From positions 1,874,001-1,938,000 of the forward strand of contig NZ_CP034183.1 of assembly GCF_003860465.1 (NCBI RefSeq): 64,000 bases of DNA, read 5' to 3'. Positions 8,168-16,482 of this stretch are shown piece after piece. Positions within the stretch are counted from its first letter, which is position 1; each line of letters begins with the position of its first letter. The notes under the pieces are model-generated. The model saw only the letters and a list, made by a program, of their open reading frames with translations, was not told where the DNA came from and did not search any database. This stretch comes from Deinococcus psychrotolerans. GTDB lineage: Bacteria > Deinococcota > Deinococci > Deinococcales > Deinococcaceae. The position numbers and the translations under genes were made by a program.

Positions 8168-9373
8168 TCAGGGATAGACGGTTGGTGGCTTGCCGCGCCG
8201 TAGCCGCTGCCAAAGCACCCACACTACCAAAGCGGCAGAGAGAACAGGCAGAACAGATTGGAACGTGGCTTGGAGGCCATCCGAAAGCCCCTCAACTGAT
8301 AAACTTCCTCCTATCCCAACCAGCACAAATACACCGACCAGCACAGCATTGCCCACACTGACCCACCAAGCTTCACGTCCCCACCAGTGAGCCAGACGCG
8401 GCGGTATTAGTAGGGGCGCACCAGTGAGCAACAGCCGAGCGAGTTCACCGAACGCACTGACAATGAATGGCACCCAACTGTCGTTGGTGGTCGGACAGCA
8501 ATTCGTCGGGAAGAGCAGCGCTGTAGCCACCAGCACCATGCCTAAACCCATCCCTAGACCACCCACTATCCGGCTACTCGGCAACTTAAAGGTGGTGAGT
8601 AGCAATGTGAGACCACCCACAAGAAAAGCAAGAAAGCAGCCCAGAATGAAGCCAAGTGGTTGAGGCAGCGTCGGTGGACTGGACGGCTCTTTTTGCAGGT
8701 TGGGCGGCTTAAGTGTCAACGTAGCAGGCATCACTACCACTTCGCCGCCCAGTTTGGGCCAAACAGTGACTTGGTAGCCTTCCTCAGTATCGGGACGGAA
8801 TGTGATGAGACTCTTCTCAATGGCCGCGCTGTTGCCCGCTGCCACCAAGTCCACTTCAACACAACCTTTGCCTTCCCATTCAGGTTGGAGGCGTTCAAGA
8901 TTGTTCACTTTGTAAATCTCTATGGCCGTGACGCAACTTCGGGCTGTATTTTGGGCTGCAACTTGGTACGCCGCTGCTTGAGCTTGAGCAAGCCACTGCG
9001 GGGAAGGGAGCCGGGGCTTGACCTTGGGCCTATTCGACTCGGTGCCAGTCCAGACTTTGCCGCTAATGTCTGTGACCGTCACTCTGAAGTCTCCAAGCTT
9101 GCCCGCGCCCAAGTTGACTCGGCTTCCAGCGACGGCAGGGCTGCTCGACTCGCCGTAATACGATTGGGCCATATCGAAGGCTGGGGAGTCGCAAGATAGC
9201 GGCCCAGTTAGCGTGTCAGCGAGGCTCGGCTCCCTGACTTCCGCGACTGCAATTGAGGTAATGCAGCCTTGCAGGTATCGTTGCGCTTCCAGTGGGACGT
9301 TTAGACCGGCCGCCTGCGAGAGTGATCCGATCAAGAGGAGCAATACGGCCAAGCTTGGCAACAGCATCTTCAT
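8168..9373 (-). CDS. Secreted-then-membrane protein with two cysteine-paired repeats, function unknown
   Basis: A 401-residue protein I do not recognise. It has an N-terminal signal segment (MKMLLPSLAVLLLLIGSLSQAAG), then two similar ectodomain units: about 30-125 (QRYLQGCITSIAV, LSCDSPAFD, GDFRVTVTDISG) and about 130-215 (ARSCVTAIEIYKV, KGCVEVDLV, GYQVTVWPKLGG). Each has two cysteines followed by a strand-rich xxVTV segment, a pattern reminiscent of the C-terminal region of type IV pilin-like proteins. About five hydrophobic helices follow (240-395) and a basic tail. A second ATG two codons in could be the start. No operon partner is evident. Confidence 0.7.
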   Translation of the reverse strand: MKMLLPSLAVLLLLIGSLSQAAGLNVPLEAQRYLQGCITSIAVAEVREPSLADTLTGPLSCDSPAFDMAQSYYGESSSPAVAGSRVNLGAGKLGDFRVTVTDISGKVWTGTESNRPKVKPRLPSPQWLAQAQAAAYQVAAQNTARSCVTAIEIYKVNNLERLQPEWEGKGCVEVDLVAAGNSAAIEKSLITFRPDTEEGYQVTVWPKLGGEVVVMPATLTLKPPNLQKEPSSPPTLPQPLGFILGCFLAFLVGGLTLLLTTFKLPSSRIVGGLGMGLGMVLVATALLFPTNCCPTTNDSWVPFIVSAFGELARLLLTGAPLLIPPRLAHWWGREAWWVSVGNAVLVGVFVLVGIGGSLSVEGLSDGLQATFQSVLPVLSAALVVWVLWQRLRRGKPPTVYP

Positions 9374-9413
9374 GGAGCGAATCGAGCGCTGACCGAACTG
9401 GCCTCAATCTGAC

Positions 9414-10307
9414 TCACCCCACCTGCTCCGCTTCAAACACCCGATTTGGCCGATTATATTCGTCCTGCGCGGCCACCAGCTGAATTTCACGGCTGTCAGC
9501 GGCGTGGGTGATTTCTAGCAGGGCATACAAAGCGCTGGTCGCCAAGCTCAGCGCCTCGCCCGCTTGGTTGCTGCTCAGGTATTGCCCCAGAAACAGCGCG
9601 GCGATGGCGTCCCCGGTGCCGTTGCGCGGCGGCTCAAGCGGCAGCAGCGGCGTGGAGCACAACCAAGCGCCCTCGGCGGTGACGGCGAGGGTTTCAATGC
9701 TCTCAGGTGATGCATCCGAACGCACCAAACTGGTCACGACCACCACGCGGGGGCCGCCCCCACGCATCCGCTCTCTGAGTTGGCGAGAAGCCTTCAGGGC
9801 GTCTTCCAGCGTCTCTATCTTCTGGCCTGTCAGCAGTTCCAGCTCAAATTGGTTGGGCGTCAGAATGTCGGCCTCGGGAATGGCCAGCGCCGTGATGCGC
9901 TCCGGCAACTCGGGCCGCACGAACACGCCGCGCCCGTAATCGCCCATTACCGGGTCGCAGCAGTACAGGGCCTCGGGATTGGCGGCCCGAATCCGTTTCA
10001 CCGCGTCCACCACCGCCGCCACCGTGCCCTCACTGCCCATGTAGCCGCTCAGCACCGCGCCGCACGTCGGTAGCACGCCTCTGGCTTCTATGCCGTCTAT
10101 CAGCTCAGCCACCATTTCCGGCGCGAACACTGGCCCCGTCCAAGCACCGTAGCCGGTGTGGTTGGAAAACTGCACCGTGTTGATGGCCCACACCTCAAAG
10201 CCCAGCCGCTGAAGCGGAAACACGGCGGCGGCGTTGCCGACATGCCCGTAACTGACCCATGACTGAATAGAGAGGATATTTTGCGGCAAACTTGGGCGCT
10301 TGGTCAT
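9414..10307 (-). CDS. pdxY: Pyridoxal kinase
   Basis: A 297-residue ribokinase-fold kinase that phosphorylates pyridoxal to pyridoxal 5'-phosphate in the salvage pathway. Typical motifs: [17 protein letters not shown] at the N-terminus (substrate site), [16 protein letters not shown], the [14 protein letters not shown] segment and the anion-hole/catalytic region [16 protein letters not shown] with the catalytic Asp. An upstream in-frame ATG at 10340 would overlap the epimerase gene, while the ATG at 10307 lies 6 bases after a TATTCT box and gives the standard N-terminus. It follows the epimerase gene by 19 bases. Confidence 0.9.
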   Translation of the reverse strand: MTKRPSLPQNILSIQSWVSYGHVGNAAAVFPLQRLGFEVWAINTVQFSNHTGYGAWTGPVFAPEMVAELIDGIEARGVLPTCGAVLSGYMGSEGTVAAVVDAVKRIRAANPEALYCCDPVMGDYGRGVFVRPELPERITALAIPEADILTPNQFELELLTGQKIETLEDALKASRQLRERMRGGGPRVVVVTSLVRSDASPESIETLAVTAEGAWLCSTPLLPLEPPRNGTGDAIAALFLGQYLSSNQAGEALSLATSALYALLEITHAADSREIQLVAAQDEYNRPNRVFEAEQVG

Positions 10308-10313
10308 GGCACA

Positions 10314-10319
10314 AGAATA
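10314..10319 (-). promoter_or_regulatory. Candidate leaderless -10 box of pdxY
   Basis: TATTCT on the minus strand, 6 bases before the ATG at 10307. A TTGACC lies about 15-16 bases further upstream, inside the end of the epimerase gene, as a possible -35. Confidence 0.5.
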
Positions 10320-10326
10320 GCGCTGC

Positions 10327-11292
10327 TCAAGTCGGGTCAAGTCTGCTGAGCACCTGCACTTCGCGTTCGGGCGTCAGGGTAAACGGCACCGACTGGCGGC
10401 TCCACCAAGTTCGCGTGTCCCGCGCCGTGACTTCGGGAGCCGTCAGCGTGAAGCCCGCTTGGATGGCCCGGTCAAAGCTGACGTTCATGCGTCCCGCCTG
10501 CGGATCGGTGTCGGCCACATACAAGCTGAGTTCTTCGGTATCCAGCAGCGCCTGCTTGAGTGTGTCCGCATCTACCCAATGCACGTCCGTAGCGCCGCAG
10601 CGCCGCAAAAAATCGGCCCAGATCAGGCGCGGCCCCGCCAGATTGAAGACTCCAGAACGCCCGTCTGCGATCACCTTCAGCACAAATCGGGACACGTCGC
10701 GCACATCGGCAACTTGCAAATGATCGGAGCCGTCACCGGGAGCCAGCATCACGCCGCCCCTTGCTGCCCGCACCGCCCAGTACGGGTAACGCGGGTTGGC
10801 ATCATGCGGGCCGACCACGATTTGAGGCCGTAGAATGGTGCAGGCGTCAGGGTAGAGGGCTTGCACGATCTGTTCGCAGGCGACTTTGAGTGGGCCGTAG
10901 GTTTCACCATTGATCTCGGTTATGTCTTCGGCAGCGGGCGCTTGCAAGGCCGACTGCTCGGTAATGGGCAGCGGACACGGCTCGGCGTAGACGGCCCGCG
11001 AGCTGATATACACGTAGCGCCCGACTTGCCCACTGAGCAGTTCGGCGCTGGCTCTGACCTGCTGGGGCAGGTAGCCGCTGACATCCACACAGGCGTCCCA
11101 CTGGCGGCCCATCAACGCGGTCAGGCCCGATTTGCCCTGATCTCTGTCGCCGCGCAGGCGCTCGATTTCGGCAGGCAGCTCATCCGGCGACTGGCCCCGG
11201 TTAAAGACGCTGACTCGGTGCCCCGCCGCGAGGGCGGCTTCCACGGTGTGTCGCCCGATAAACTGAGTTCCACCGAGAATCAGCACGTTCAC
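10327..11292 (-). CDS. NAD-dependent epimerase/dehydratase family protein
   Basis: A 321-residue extended short-chain dehydrogenase. The Rossmann motif is GGTQFIGRH (about 7-15), SSRAVYAE follows the usual serine position, and YGPLK supplies the Tyr-Lys catalytic pair. The profile resembles the nucleotide-sugar epimerase/reductase group that also includes plant and cyanobacterial chloroplast stem-loop binding homologues; the substrate cannot be told. The start is GTG at 11292, with no strong ribosome site. It lies 13 bases after gmk, so it is probably expressed from the gmk promoter. Confidence 0.82.
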   Translation of the reverse strand: MNVLILGGTQFIGRHTVEAALAAGHRVSVFNRGQSPDELPAEIERLRGDRDQGKSGLTALMGRQWDACVDVSGYLPQQVRASAELLSGQVGRYVYISSRAVYAEPCPLPITEQSALQAPAAEDITEINGETYGPLKVACEQIVQALYPDACTILRPQIVVGPHDANPRYPYWAVRAARGGVMLAPGDGSDHLQVADVRDVSRFVLKVIADGRSGVFNLAGPRLIWADFLRRCGATDVHWVDADTLKQALLDTEELSLYVADTDPQAGRMNVSFDRAIQAGFTLTAPEVTARDTRTWWSRQSVPFTLTPEREVQVLSRLDPT

Positions 11293-11305
11293 GGGCGCTT
11301 CGCCG

Positions 11306-12019
11306 TCACTGATCTACGATACTTTGCAAATCGGCGGCGCTGTAGCGCTGGGCTTTGAGCCGCTCGGCCCGCTGGACGGCGCACAGATCATCCACGGCGC
11401 GGTCCAAATCGTCGTTGACCACCACGTAGCGGAAATGGTGGGCTTCCAGGATTTCTTCGCGGGCGCGGGCCAGCCGCTTTTCAATTCGCTCGGGCGTCTC
11501 GGTGGCGCGGCCTTCCAAGCGGCGGCGCAACTCGGTGAGGCTCGGCGGCATGATGAAAATCAGCACCGCTTCGCTGGACTGGGCGGCCACCTGCATGGCT
11601 CCCAGCACTTCCACTTCCAAAATCACGTCTTGGCCGCGTGAGAGCGCTTCATCAATCGGGCCTTTGGGCGTGCCGTAGCGGTTGCCGACAAACTCGGCAT
11701 GTTCCAAAAAGCCGCCGGACTGAGCGTGGGCTTCAAACTGCTCCGGCGTTACGAAGTGGTAATCGAGGCCGGGACGCTCTCCGCTGCGGGCGGGGCGGGT
11801 CGTCCACGACATCGAGTAAAAAACGTCTTGGTCGTTGAGCCATTTTTCGCGCAGGGTGCCTTTGCCCACCCCCGAAGCGCCGGTCATGACGATGAGCAAG
11901 CCGCGCTGAGGCTGATGCGTCAGGCGGCTTGCTGGCACGGGTTGCGGCATTGTTGGTGGGGTGCTATTAGAGGGGCTGGAGGGCGTAGGCCGTTCGGTGG
12001 TTTGGAGCGTTGCCGACAT
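11306..12019 (-). CDS. gmk: Guanylate kinase
   Basis: A 237-residue protein that converts GMP to GDP with ATP. The P-loop is GASGVGKGTL, the GMP-binding segment is SMSWTTRPARSGERPGLDYHFV, and the lid and C-terminal helices (RRRLEGRATETPERIEKRL) are normal. It carries an unusual Ser/Thr/Pro-rich N-terminal extension of about 35 residues before the kinase core. An ATG at 12061 is in frame, but the ATG at 12019 lies 6 bases after TATGCT, so the shorter form is more likely. The epimerase gene follows by 13 bases. Confidence 0.92.
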   Translation of the reverse strand: MSATLQTTERPTPSSPSNSTPPTMPQPVPASRLTHQPQRGLLIVMTGASGVGKGTLREKWLNDQDVFYSMSWTTRPARSGERPGLDYHFVTPEQFEAHAQSGGFLEHAEFVGNRYGTPKGPIDEALSRGQDVILEVEVLGAMQVAAQSSEAVLIFIMPPSLTELRRRLEGRATETPERIEKRLARAREEILEAHHFRYVVVNDDLDRAVDDLCAVQRAERLKAQRYSAADLQSIVDQ

Positions 12020-12025
12020 CTGAAA

Positions 12026-12031
12026 AGCATA
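12026..12031 (-). promoter_or_regulatory. Candidate leaderless -10 box of gmk
   Basis: TATGCT on the minus strand, 6 bases before the ATG at 12019. An AAGGGG sits just upstream of the box, too far from the ATG to be a good ribosome site. Confidence 0.5.
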
Positions 12032-12205
12032 CCCCTTCTGACGCCGCCTCTGCACAGTCAAACGACTGGAACAGCGGTCGACTTTCAGGTCGAGTGGGTA
12101 TCAGAAAATAGAGAAGGTGAACACAAGGAGACAGGCCTTACCTTCTTGCCAACTGCTTACCTTTTCCACCATGCCGCTGAGCCAATTTTGCAGTACAAAG
12201 TAGCG

Positions 12206-12234
12206 TTGCGACAATGAATAAAGTCGGCTAAAGT
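12206..12234 (+). promoter_or_regulatory. Promoter of the small secreted-peptide gene
   Basis: TTGCGA (12206-12211) and TAAAGT (12229-12234) are separated by 17 bases. The predicted start of transcription leaves a leader of about 25 bases that carries the AGGAGG ribosome site. Confidence 0.6.
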
Positions 12235-12264
12235 GGGAGCTATCTGAGACTCAGGAGGTGAAAT

Positions 12265-12381
12265 ATGAAGAAAACTATCCTCGCGTTGCTGGCCCTCGCT
12301 TTGGTCGGCGCAGCGTTTGCCAGCCCCACCGTCGATACCACCAAGCAAACCAACGGCGCTCGCAGCCTCTGGGCAAGCTAA
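12265..12381 (+). CDS. Small secreted peptide, 38 residues, unknown function
   Basis: A 38-codon frame begins MKKTILALLALALVGAAFA, a textbook Sec signal peptide with a probable cut after AFA, leaving a 19-residue mature peptide (SPTVDTTKQTNGARSLWAS). A perfect AGGAGG ribosome site lies 7 bases before the ATG, a 17-bp-spaced promoter lies upstream and a hairpin terminator lies 35 bases downstream, so all signals of a one-gene transcription unit are present. Such short genes are usually missed by gene finders. It has no cysteines, so it is not a disulfide bacteriocin. The role could be signalling or envelope-related, but this is open. Confidence 0.65.
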   Translation: MKKTILALLALALVGAAFASPTVDTTKQTNGARSLWAS

Positions 12382-12415
12382 GGCCACATTCCCCAACAAA
12401 CCGAGATTGATTTCG

Positions 12416-12444
12416 ACGCCCCCTTATTGGTGGGCGTTTTCTTT
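12416..12444 (+). terminator. Terminator after the small secreted-peptide gene
   Basis: ACGCCC (12416-12421) pairs with GGGCGT (12432-12437), followed by the T-rich tail TTTCTTT. Confidence 0.6.
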
Positions 12445-12506
12445 ACACTCTATAAAAGTTCCCAACCGCAAATCGGCGGTCAGATTATTCCTGTTGCTGA
12501 CCGGCT

Positions 12507-13061
12507 TTACTCTTCGTCCTCAAGGCCAGCGTCATCTTCAAGAGCGATTTCGGGCATTTGAGGCCGCACGAAGCGCAGGTAATCGAGCCAAGGCGGAGTG
12601 TGGCCGAGTTGACGCACCAAGAGGGCGATTTGAGCGGTATGGCGAACCTCATGGGTCATCACGTACCACAACAGTTGATCCAAAGTGGCGTTGGCCGAGG
12701 CCGGATCGTCTTGAACCAGCTTGACCGAAGCGCTGAAATCCGGTTGCGATTCCAGAAAATCCTGAGTACGCCTCTGCACCGCTTTGCCGTAATCCAAAAT
12801 CCACGAAAGCTGGTACTGCTCGGCTTGCGGCCTGACCCAGTCGTGCTGAAAAGCGCTGGCCTCGAGGCCGTCTCCACGCGCAATCACATGCACCCAGTGG
12901 TCTTCGATGTCAATGACGTGCAGCAAGAGGTCTTTGATGTTGTGAAAGCGGTCGCCATCAATAAGGGCGGCATTCAGATCATCTTCCGGCAATGCACGCA
13001 AAAAATTCCACAGTTGCTCGCGTGCAGCAGCAAGGTACGTGTAATATTCGCGGACATTCAT
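12507..13061 (-). CDS. DinB-family protein (putative metal-dependent thiol S-transferase fold)
   Basis: A 184-residue four-helix-bundle protein. The three metal-ligand histidines expected for the DinB/YfiT superfamily are visible: H48 ([12 protein letters not shown]), H137 and H141 (THEVRH). Relatives include the bacillithiol S-transferase BstA and DNA-damage-inducible proteins, and DinB members are expanded in Deinococcus. A role in thiol transfer or detoxification is plausible but unproved. The C-terminal tail is acidic ([12 protein letters not shown]). The gene stands alone between two converging or diverging units. Confidence 0.82.
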   Translation of the reverse strand: MNVREYYTYLAAAREQLWNFLRALPEDDLNAALIDGDRFHNIKDLLLHVIDIEDHWVHVIARGDGLEASAFQHDWVRPQAEQYQLSWILDYGKAVQRRTQDFLESQPDFSASVKLVQDDPASANATLDQLLWYVMTHEVRHTAQIALLVRQLGHTPPWLDYLRFVRPQMPEIALEDDAGLEDEE

Positions 13062-13143
13062 GGGGGTATTAGAGCATACTCGCTTGACTTATTCACTTGC
13101 GGTGTCCGGCCAAAGTCGCTTTCATCATTCAGCCAGCTTTTAC

Positions 13144-14181
13144 TTAGGCACTTGCCAAGTCGGCCCGCCCGTCTTCCATCTGACCTACCAGGGGACGCAG
13201 CAGCGCCTCGGCCTGCAGCAAGGTGTCGAGGCGCACCAAAGCGTCACGCAACTCGCTCGGCAAAGGCTCAGCGCCCGCCAAGTAGCGCGGCAAAACTTTT
13301 CTCATCTGCTTCATGCCGCGCCATTCGCCATACCACTGGGCGTTCAAGCGGGTGTGGCGCAGCGCGGTAGACGCCCACGCCTTCAAATCAGGAAGCGCAA
13401 AACCGTCTTCCAGCAGTTCGCTGAAAATCCACGGCTGGCCCACCGCGCCGCGCCCGATCATCACAGCGGCCACACCGGTTTTGAGGCGCTCACGGGCCTG
13501 CTCAGCGCTCAGTACGTCACCGCTGCCAATCACCGGCACGCGGACGCTGGCGGCCACTGCCGCAATCGCGTCCCAATCGGCCTGCCCGGTGTAGCGCTGG
13601 GCCGAGGTGCGCCCGTGAACGGTAATCAAGCTCACGCCCGCCGCCTCCAGACCCTGCGCGACTTCCACAGCGCGGTTGGTATCGAAGCCCAGCCGGATTT
13701 TGGCGCTCACGTCCAGCGGCACGGCCCCGCGCATGGCCGAGATCAGGGTGTAGGCCACTTCGGGCGTTTGGAGGAGGCAGGCTCCGCCTTTGCCGCGCAC
13801 TTTGGGCACGGGGCAGCCCATGTTGAGGTCGATGGCGGCGGCATCGAACCACTCTGCGGCTTTGCGGGAGGCTTCGGCCAAGATGTCAGGGTCGGCTCCG
13901 AAAAGCTGCACCACGCGGCCCACTTCACCTTTGTAGGGTTTGCCGATAATCAAATCGGCGTCCTCGTTGCCCAGCACCAGGCCGCGTGAGCTGATCATTT
14001 CACTGACCGTCCACAGCGCCCCGGCCTCGGCGCAGAGCTGGCGCATCGGGGCGTCGCTGTACCCGGCCATCGGGGCCAGCACCGCACCGGGAAACTGCGG
14101 CGTGCGGGCCTCTAAGCGCCGGGCATAAAAGCCGCGCTGGTTGGCAACGGGTGTAGAAAGGTCAGGAAGAACGGCGGTCAT
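13144..14181 (-). CDS. dus: tRNA-dihydrouridine synthase (DusB-like)
   Basis: A 345-residue flavoenzyme that reduces uridine to dihydrouridine in the tRNA D-loop. The FMN TIM barrel covers about 30-270: [13 protein letters not shown], the catalytic-cysteine motif [43 protein letters not shown] and VIGSGDV, then [18 protein letters not shown] phosphate binding. The C-terminal helical tRNA-binding domain follows (about 275-335). The ATG at 14181 lies 6 bases after TACCAT. The extra N-terminal 30 residues are variable. The exact Dus subfamily is a judgement from the motifs. Confidence 0.88.
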   Translation of the reverse strand: MTAVLPDLSTPVANQRGFYARRLEARTPQFPGAVLAPMAGYSDAPMRQLCAEAGALWTVSEMISSRGLVLGNEDADLIIGKPYKGEVGRVVQLFGADPDILAEASRKAAEWFDAAAIDLNMGCPVPKVRGKGGACLLQTPEVAYTLISAMRGAVPLDVSAKIRLGFDTNRAVEVAQGLEAAGVSLITVHGRTSAQRYTGQADWDAIAAVAASVRVPVIGSGDVLSAEQARERLKTGVAAVMIGRGAVGQPWIFSELLEDGFALPDLKAWASTALRHTRLNAQWYGEWRGMKQMRKVLPRYLAGAEPLPSELRDALVRLDTLLQAEALLRPLVGQMEDGRADLASA

Positions 14182-14187
14182 GCAAGC

Positions 14188-14193
14188 ATGGTA
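14188..14193 (-). promoter_or_regulatory. Candidate leaderless -10 box of the dus gene
   Basis: TACCAT on the minus strand, 6 bases before the ATG at 14181. An upstream ATG on the minus strand at 14190 is out of frame with the gene. Confidence 0.4.
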
Positions 14194-14493
14194 GCAAGGA
14201 GGTCTTATTTGAAATGGAGTCAGGCAGCGGGCAGAAGTTCCGCACTGCGGGGTTATAGGTGGGCCGATCTCAGCCGCCAGTCAGGTCGCTCACCGTTCAT
14301 TTCCCATAGCCGTTTGGTACGGAAACAGAGACAGGGGGCTCAGGGGGCCAGCACCTTACCCCCACCACCATATAAGCCCTTTTCACTTTTCATTTGACAC
14401 CGAAGGGTATGCTGGTGGGGTCTTAAAGTTCGTCCGCGCTCGTATTTCCCCTGTGTAGGGTGCTTCCTTATGCAGGAAGGGGAGGAATGACCC
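14194..14493. other. Intergenic region with a structured leader before the GNAT gene
   Basis: No gene is seen in these 300 bases. The last 50 can fold: CTTCCT (14463-14468) pairs with AGGAAG (14474-14479), and TCCCC (14447-14451) can pair with GGGGA (14479-14483), which is part of the ribosome site of the next gene. The rest has no clear promoter or repeat. Confidence 0.4.
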
Positions 14494-14979
14494 TTGAAGG
14501 TACAACCCGTCGCTCTGCACCACGCACCTTTGCTCCACCATCTGTACCAAGCCACACCCAGCTATTTCGCGCTGCTGGGCAGTCGGGTGCCGTCTCTGCA
14601 AGAAGTCACGCGGGACATCGAAACCGCGCTCTACGATTCGCGCCGCCACTTGGAGCTGCTCTATCAGGGCGGCGAAGCGGTGGGCAGCCTCGATTACAAA
14701 CTCAATTACCCCTACGCGGGCGACGTGACCATCAATTTGCTGCTGATTCGCGGCGATATTCAGTCACGCGGGCTGGGCGAGCGGGTCGTGCGCGACCTGG
14801 AAAAGCGTCTGCCCGACAGTCGGCGGCTGCTGGCCAGCGTACTGGGCGACAACCAAAGGGCCGTCAAGTTCTGGGAGCGCCTCGGGTTTACTTTTGCCAC
14901 CGACGCCCGCCCAGTCATGACCTGGTACGCCAAGCCGCTGCACTGCCAGCCCGAGCCGCAGCCTGCCGCGCTGAGCTGA
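14494..14979 (+). CDS. GNAT-family N-acetyltransferase
   Basis: A 161-residue protein with the GNAT fold: [25 protein letters not shown] is motif A (acetyl-CoA pyrophosphate loop in the Q-S-R-G-L-G form) and [18 protein letters not shown] is motif B. The substrate is unknown. The start is a TTG at 14494, 8 bases after an AGGGGAGG ribosome site; the nearby ATG at 14487 is in the wrong frame. The ribosome site can be covered by a hairpin in the leader. argB follows 40 bases downstream but has its own promoter-like boxes. Confidence 0.82.
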   Translation: MKVQPVALHHAPLLHHLYQATPSYFALLGSRVPSLQEVTRDIETALYDSRRHLELLYQGGEAVGSLDYKLNYPYAGDVTINLLLIRGDIQSRGLGERVVRDLEKRLPDSRRLLASVLGDNQRAVKFWERLGFTFATDARPVMTWYAKPLHCQPEPQPAALS

Positions 14980-14982
14980 GCG

Positions 14983-15012
14983 CTGACTTCGGGCAGCCCG
15001 GCGCTTTATCCT
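14983..15012 (+). promoter_or_regulatory. Candidate leaderless promoter of argB
   Basis: CTGACT (14983-14988) and TATCCT (15007-15012) are 18 bases apart; the -10 box is 7 bases before the ATG at 15020. I see no ARG-box dyad like the one at argR. Confidence 0.45.
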
Positions 15013-15019
15013 GAGCAGC

Positions 15020-15769
15020 ATGATCGTCAAGTACGGCGGCAACGCCATGAAAAATGTGGAGCTGCGGCGCACGGTGGCCCACGAACTCGCCGCCCTTTGC
15101 CGTGAGCATTCGCTGGTGGTCGTTCACGGCGGCGGCCCCGTCATCGAACGCGAACTGGAGCGGCGCGGCCTGAGAAGTGAGTTCGTGCGCGGCCTGCGCG
15201 TCACCACGCCCGAAGCCATGCACGTCATTGAGATGGCGCTGGGACAGCTCAATAAAGAACTGTCTTACGAAATCGGCAGCGCGGTGGGCCTGATGGGCCA
15301 CGACAGCAACTTGCTGGTGGCCGAGCCGCTGGGCGGTGAACTGGGAAGAGTCGGCAAAATCGTCAGTGTCAACGCCGAACTGCTCCGCAAGCTGCTCAGC
15401 GTCGGCCTGACGCCGGTGGTGGGCTGTGTGGCGGTGGACAAGAGAGGAGCAGCACTGAACATCAACGCCGATACAGTGGCGGGCGCAGTCGCCGGAGCGC
15501 TGAGGGAAGGCGTGATCTTTTTGACCGACGTGGACGGGGTGTACCGCCATTTTCCCGACGCTGCATCACTGGTGGAGCAGCTCAGCCGCGAGGAAGCCGA
15601 AGAAGGCATTGCGGAAGGCTGGATCGGCGGCGGGATGATTCCCAAAGTGCGGGCCGCCCTCGACGCCCTCAGGCGCGGCGCGGCCTACGCCACTATTGCC
15701 AGCGGGATGCAGGCGGGCGTACTGGAACGGGCGGCGGCGGGCCAAGCCGGAACGCGGGTGGTGCCGTGA
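15020..15769 (+). CDS. argB: Acetylglutamate kinase
   Basis: A 249-residue amino-acid kinase, second step of arginine synthesis (N-acetylglutamate to its 5-phosphate). The N-terminal VKYGGNAM and [15 protein letters not shown] loops bind ATP and phosphate, and [11 protein letters not shown] and [19 protein letters not shown] segments form the substrate site; the end is GTRVVP-like. The N-terminus fits ArgB better than the LysW-linked paralogue LysZ, but that alternative exists in the phylum. It overlaps the histidine phosphatase gene by four bases (GTGA), showing translational coupling. No other arg gene is adjacent. Confidence 0.88.
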   Translation: MIVKYGGNAMKNVELRRTVAHELAALCREHSLVVVHGGGPVIERELERRGLRSEFVRGLRVTTPEAMHVIEMALGQLNKELSYEIGSAVGLMGHDSNLLVAEPLGGELGRVGKIVSVNAELLRKLLSVGLTPVVGCVAVDKRGAALNINADTVAGAVAGALREGVIFLTDVDGVYRHFPDAASLVEQLSREEAEEGIAEGWIGGGMIPKVRAALDALRRGAAYATIASGMQAGVLERAAAGQAGTRVVP

Positions 15770-16407
15770 GCACGTTGCTGCTGGCAAGGCATGGCCGCAC
15801 CGCCCACAACAGCGCCGGTAAAATACAGGGCCGTTCTCAGGTGCCTTTGGACGAAACGGGTCAGGCGCAGGCGGGGCAACTGGCCAGCCACATCGCCGCG
15901 TTGGAGAGCCGCCCCAGCCAAATCTGGGCCAGCGATTTGCTGCGGGCCGAGCAGACGGCGGGCGAGGTGGCCGCACGGCTCGGTTTGCCTATCACCACCG
16001 ATGTAAGGCTGCGCGAACAGGAATTTGGCGAGCACGAAGGCCACCTGCTCAGCGAACTTTTGGCCGAGAATCCCCGGTTTGCCGAGGCCTGGACGCAGGA
16101 TTTCAGCTTGCTGCACCCGCCCGGCGGCGAGAGCTTTGCCCAGACCACCGCGCGGATGCTGGACTGGTTTGAGACGGCCCGCCCCCGAAAGGCCGGTGAA
16201 GTGGTGCTGGCGGTGTCACACGGCCTTGCTCTCACGGGCCTACTGTGTGCGCTGAGCGGGTTGACTCCGCGTGAAGCCATGCGGCAGGAGTTGTTTCGCC
16301 ATGCCAACGCCGCTTATACCGTCCTGACTTTGGACACCGAGTCCGGCGAGGTCTTGGCGTGCAGCGCGGTTCAAAGTGCACATCTGATTCCACTTACCAC
16401 CAGTTGA
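15766..16407 (+). CDS. Histidine phosphatase family protein
   Basis: A 213-residue member of the phosphoglycerate-mutase-like branch. The catalytic RHG motif is in [11 protein letters not shown] (H8-H9 region), the acid/base glutamate region is [10 protein letters not shown], and the second catalytic histidine is in [10 protein letters not shown]. Such enzymes remove phosphate from small metabolites such as alpha-ribazole phosphate or sugar phosphates; the substrate is not evident. The GTG start overlaps the argB stop. It probably shares a message with argB, but a link to arginine synthesis is not established. Confidence 0.85.
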   Translation: MSTLLLARHGRTAHNSAGKIQGRSQVPLDETGQAQAGQLASHIAALESRPSQIWASDLLRAEQTAGEVAARLGLPITTDVRLREQEFGEHEGHLLSELLAENPRFAEAWTQDFSLLHPPGGESFAQTTARMLDWFETARPRKAGEVVLAVSHGLALTGLLCALSGLTPREAMRQELFRHANAAYTVLTLDTESGEVLACSAVQSAHLIPLTTS

Positions 16408-16439
16408 CTGCGATTTGGCTGACTGGGCTTGTCTGACTG
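16405..16439 (+). repeat. Three spaced TGACTG repeats before the glycan operon
   Basis: TGACTG occurs at 16405-16410, 16420-16425 and 16434-16439, 14-15 bases apart, the last two within a longer shared CTGACTGG. They lie 30-65 bases upstream of the operon -10 box and might be regulator sites. Confidence 0.35.
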
Positions 16440-16470
16440 GCCTTCTTACCTCAAGCGGCCAAAGACAGGA

Positions 16471-16476
16471 TAAATT
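16471..16476 (+). promoter_or_regulatory. Candidate leaderless -10 box of the glycan-uptake operon
   Basis: TAAATT lies 6 bases before the ATG at 16483. No ribosome site precedes that ATG. Confidence 0.45.
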
Positions 16477-16482
16477 GGCTAA

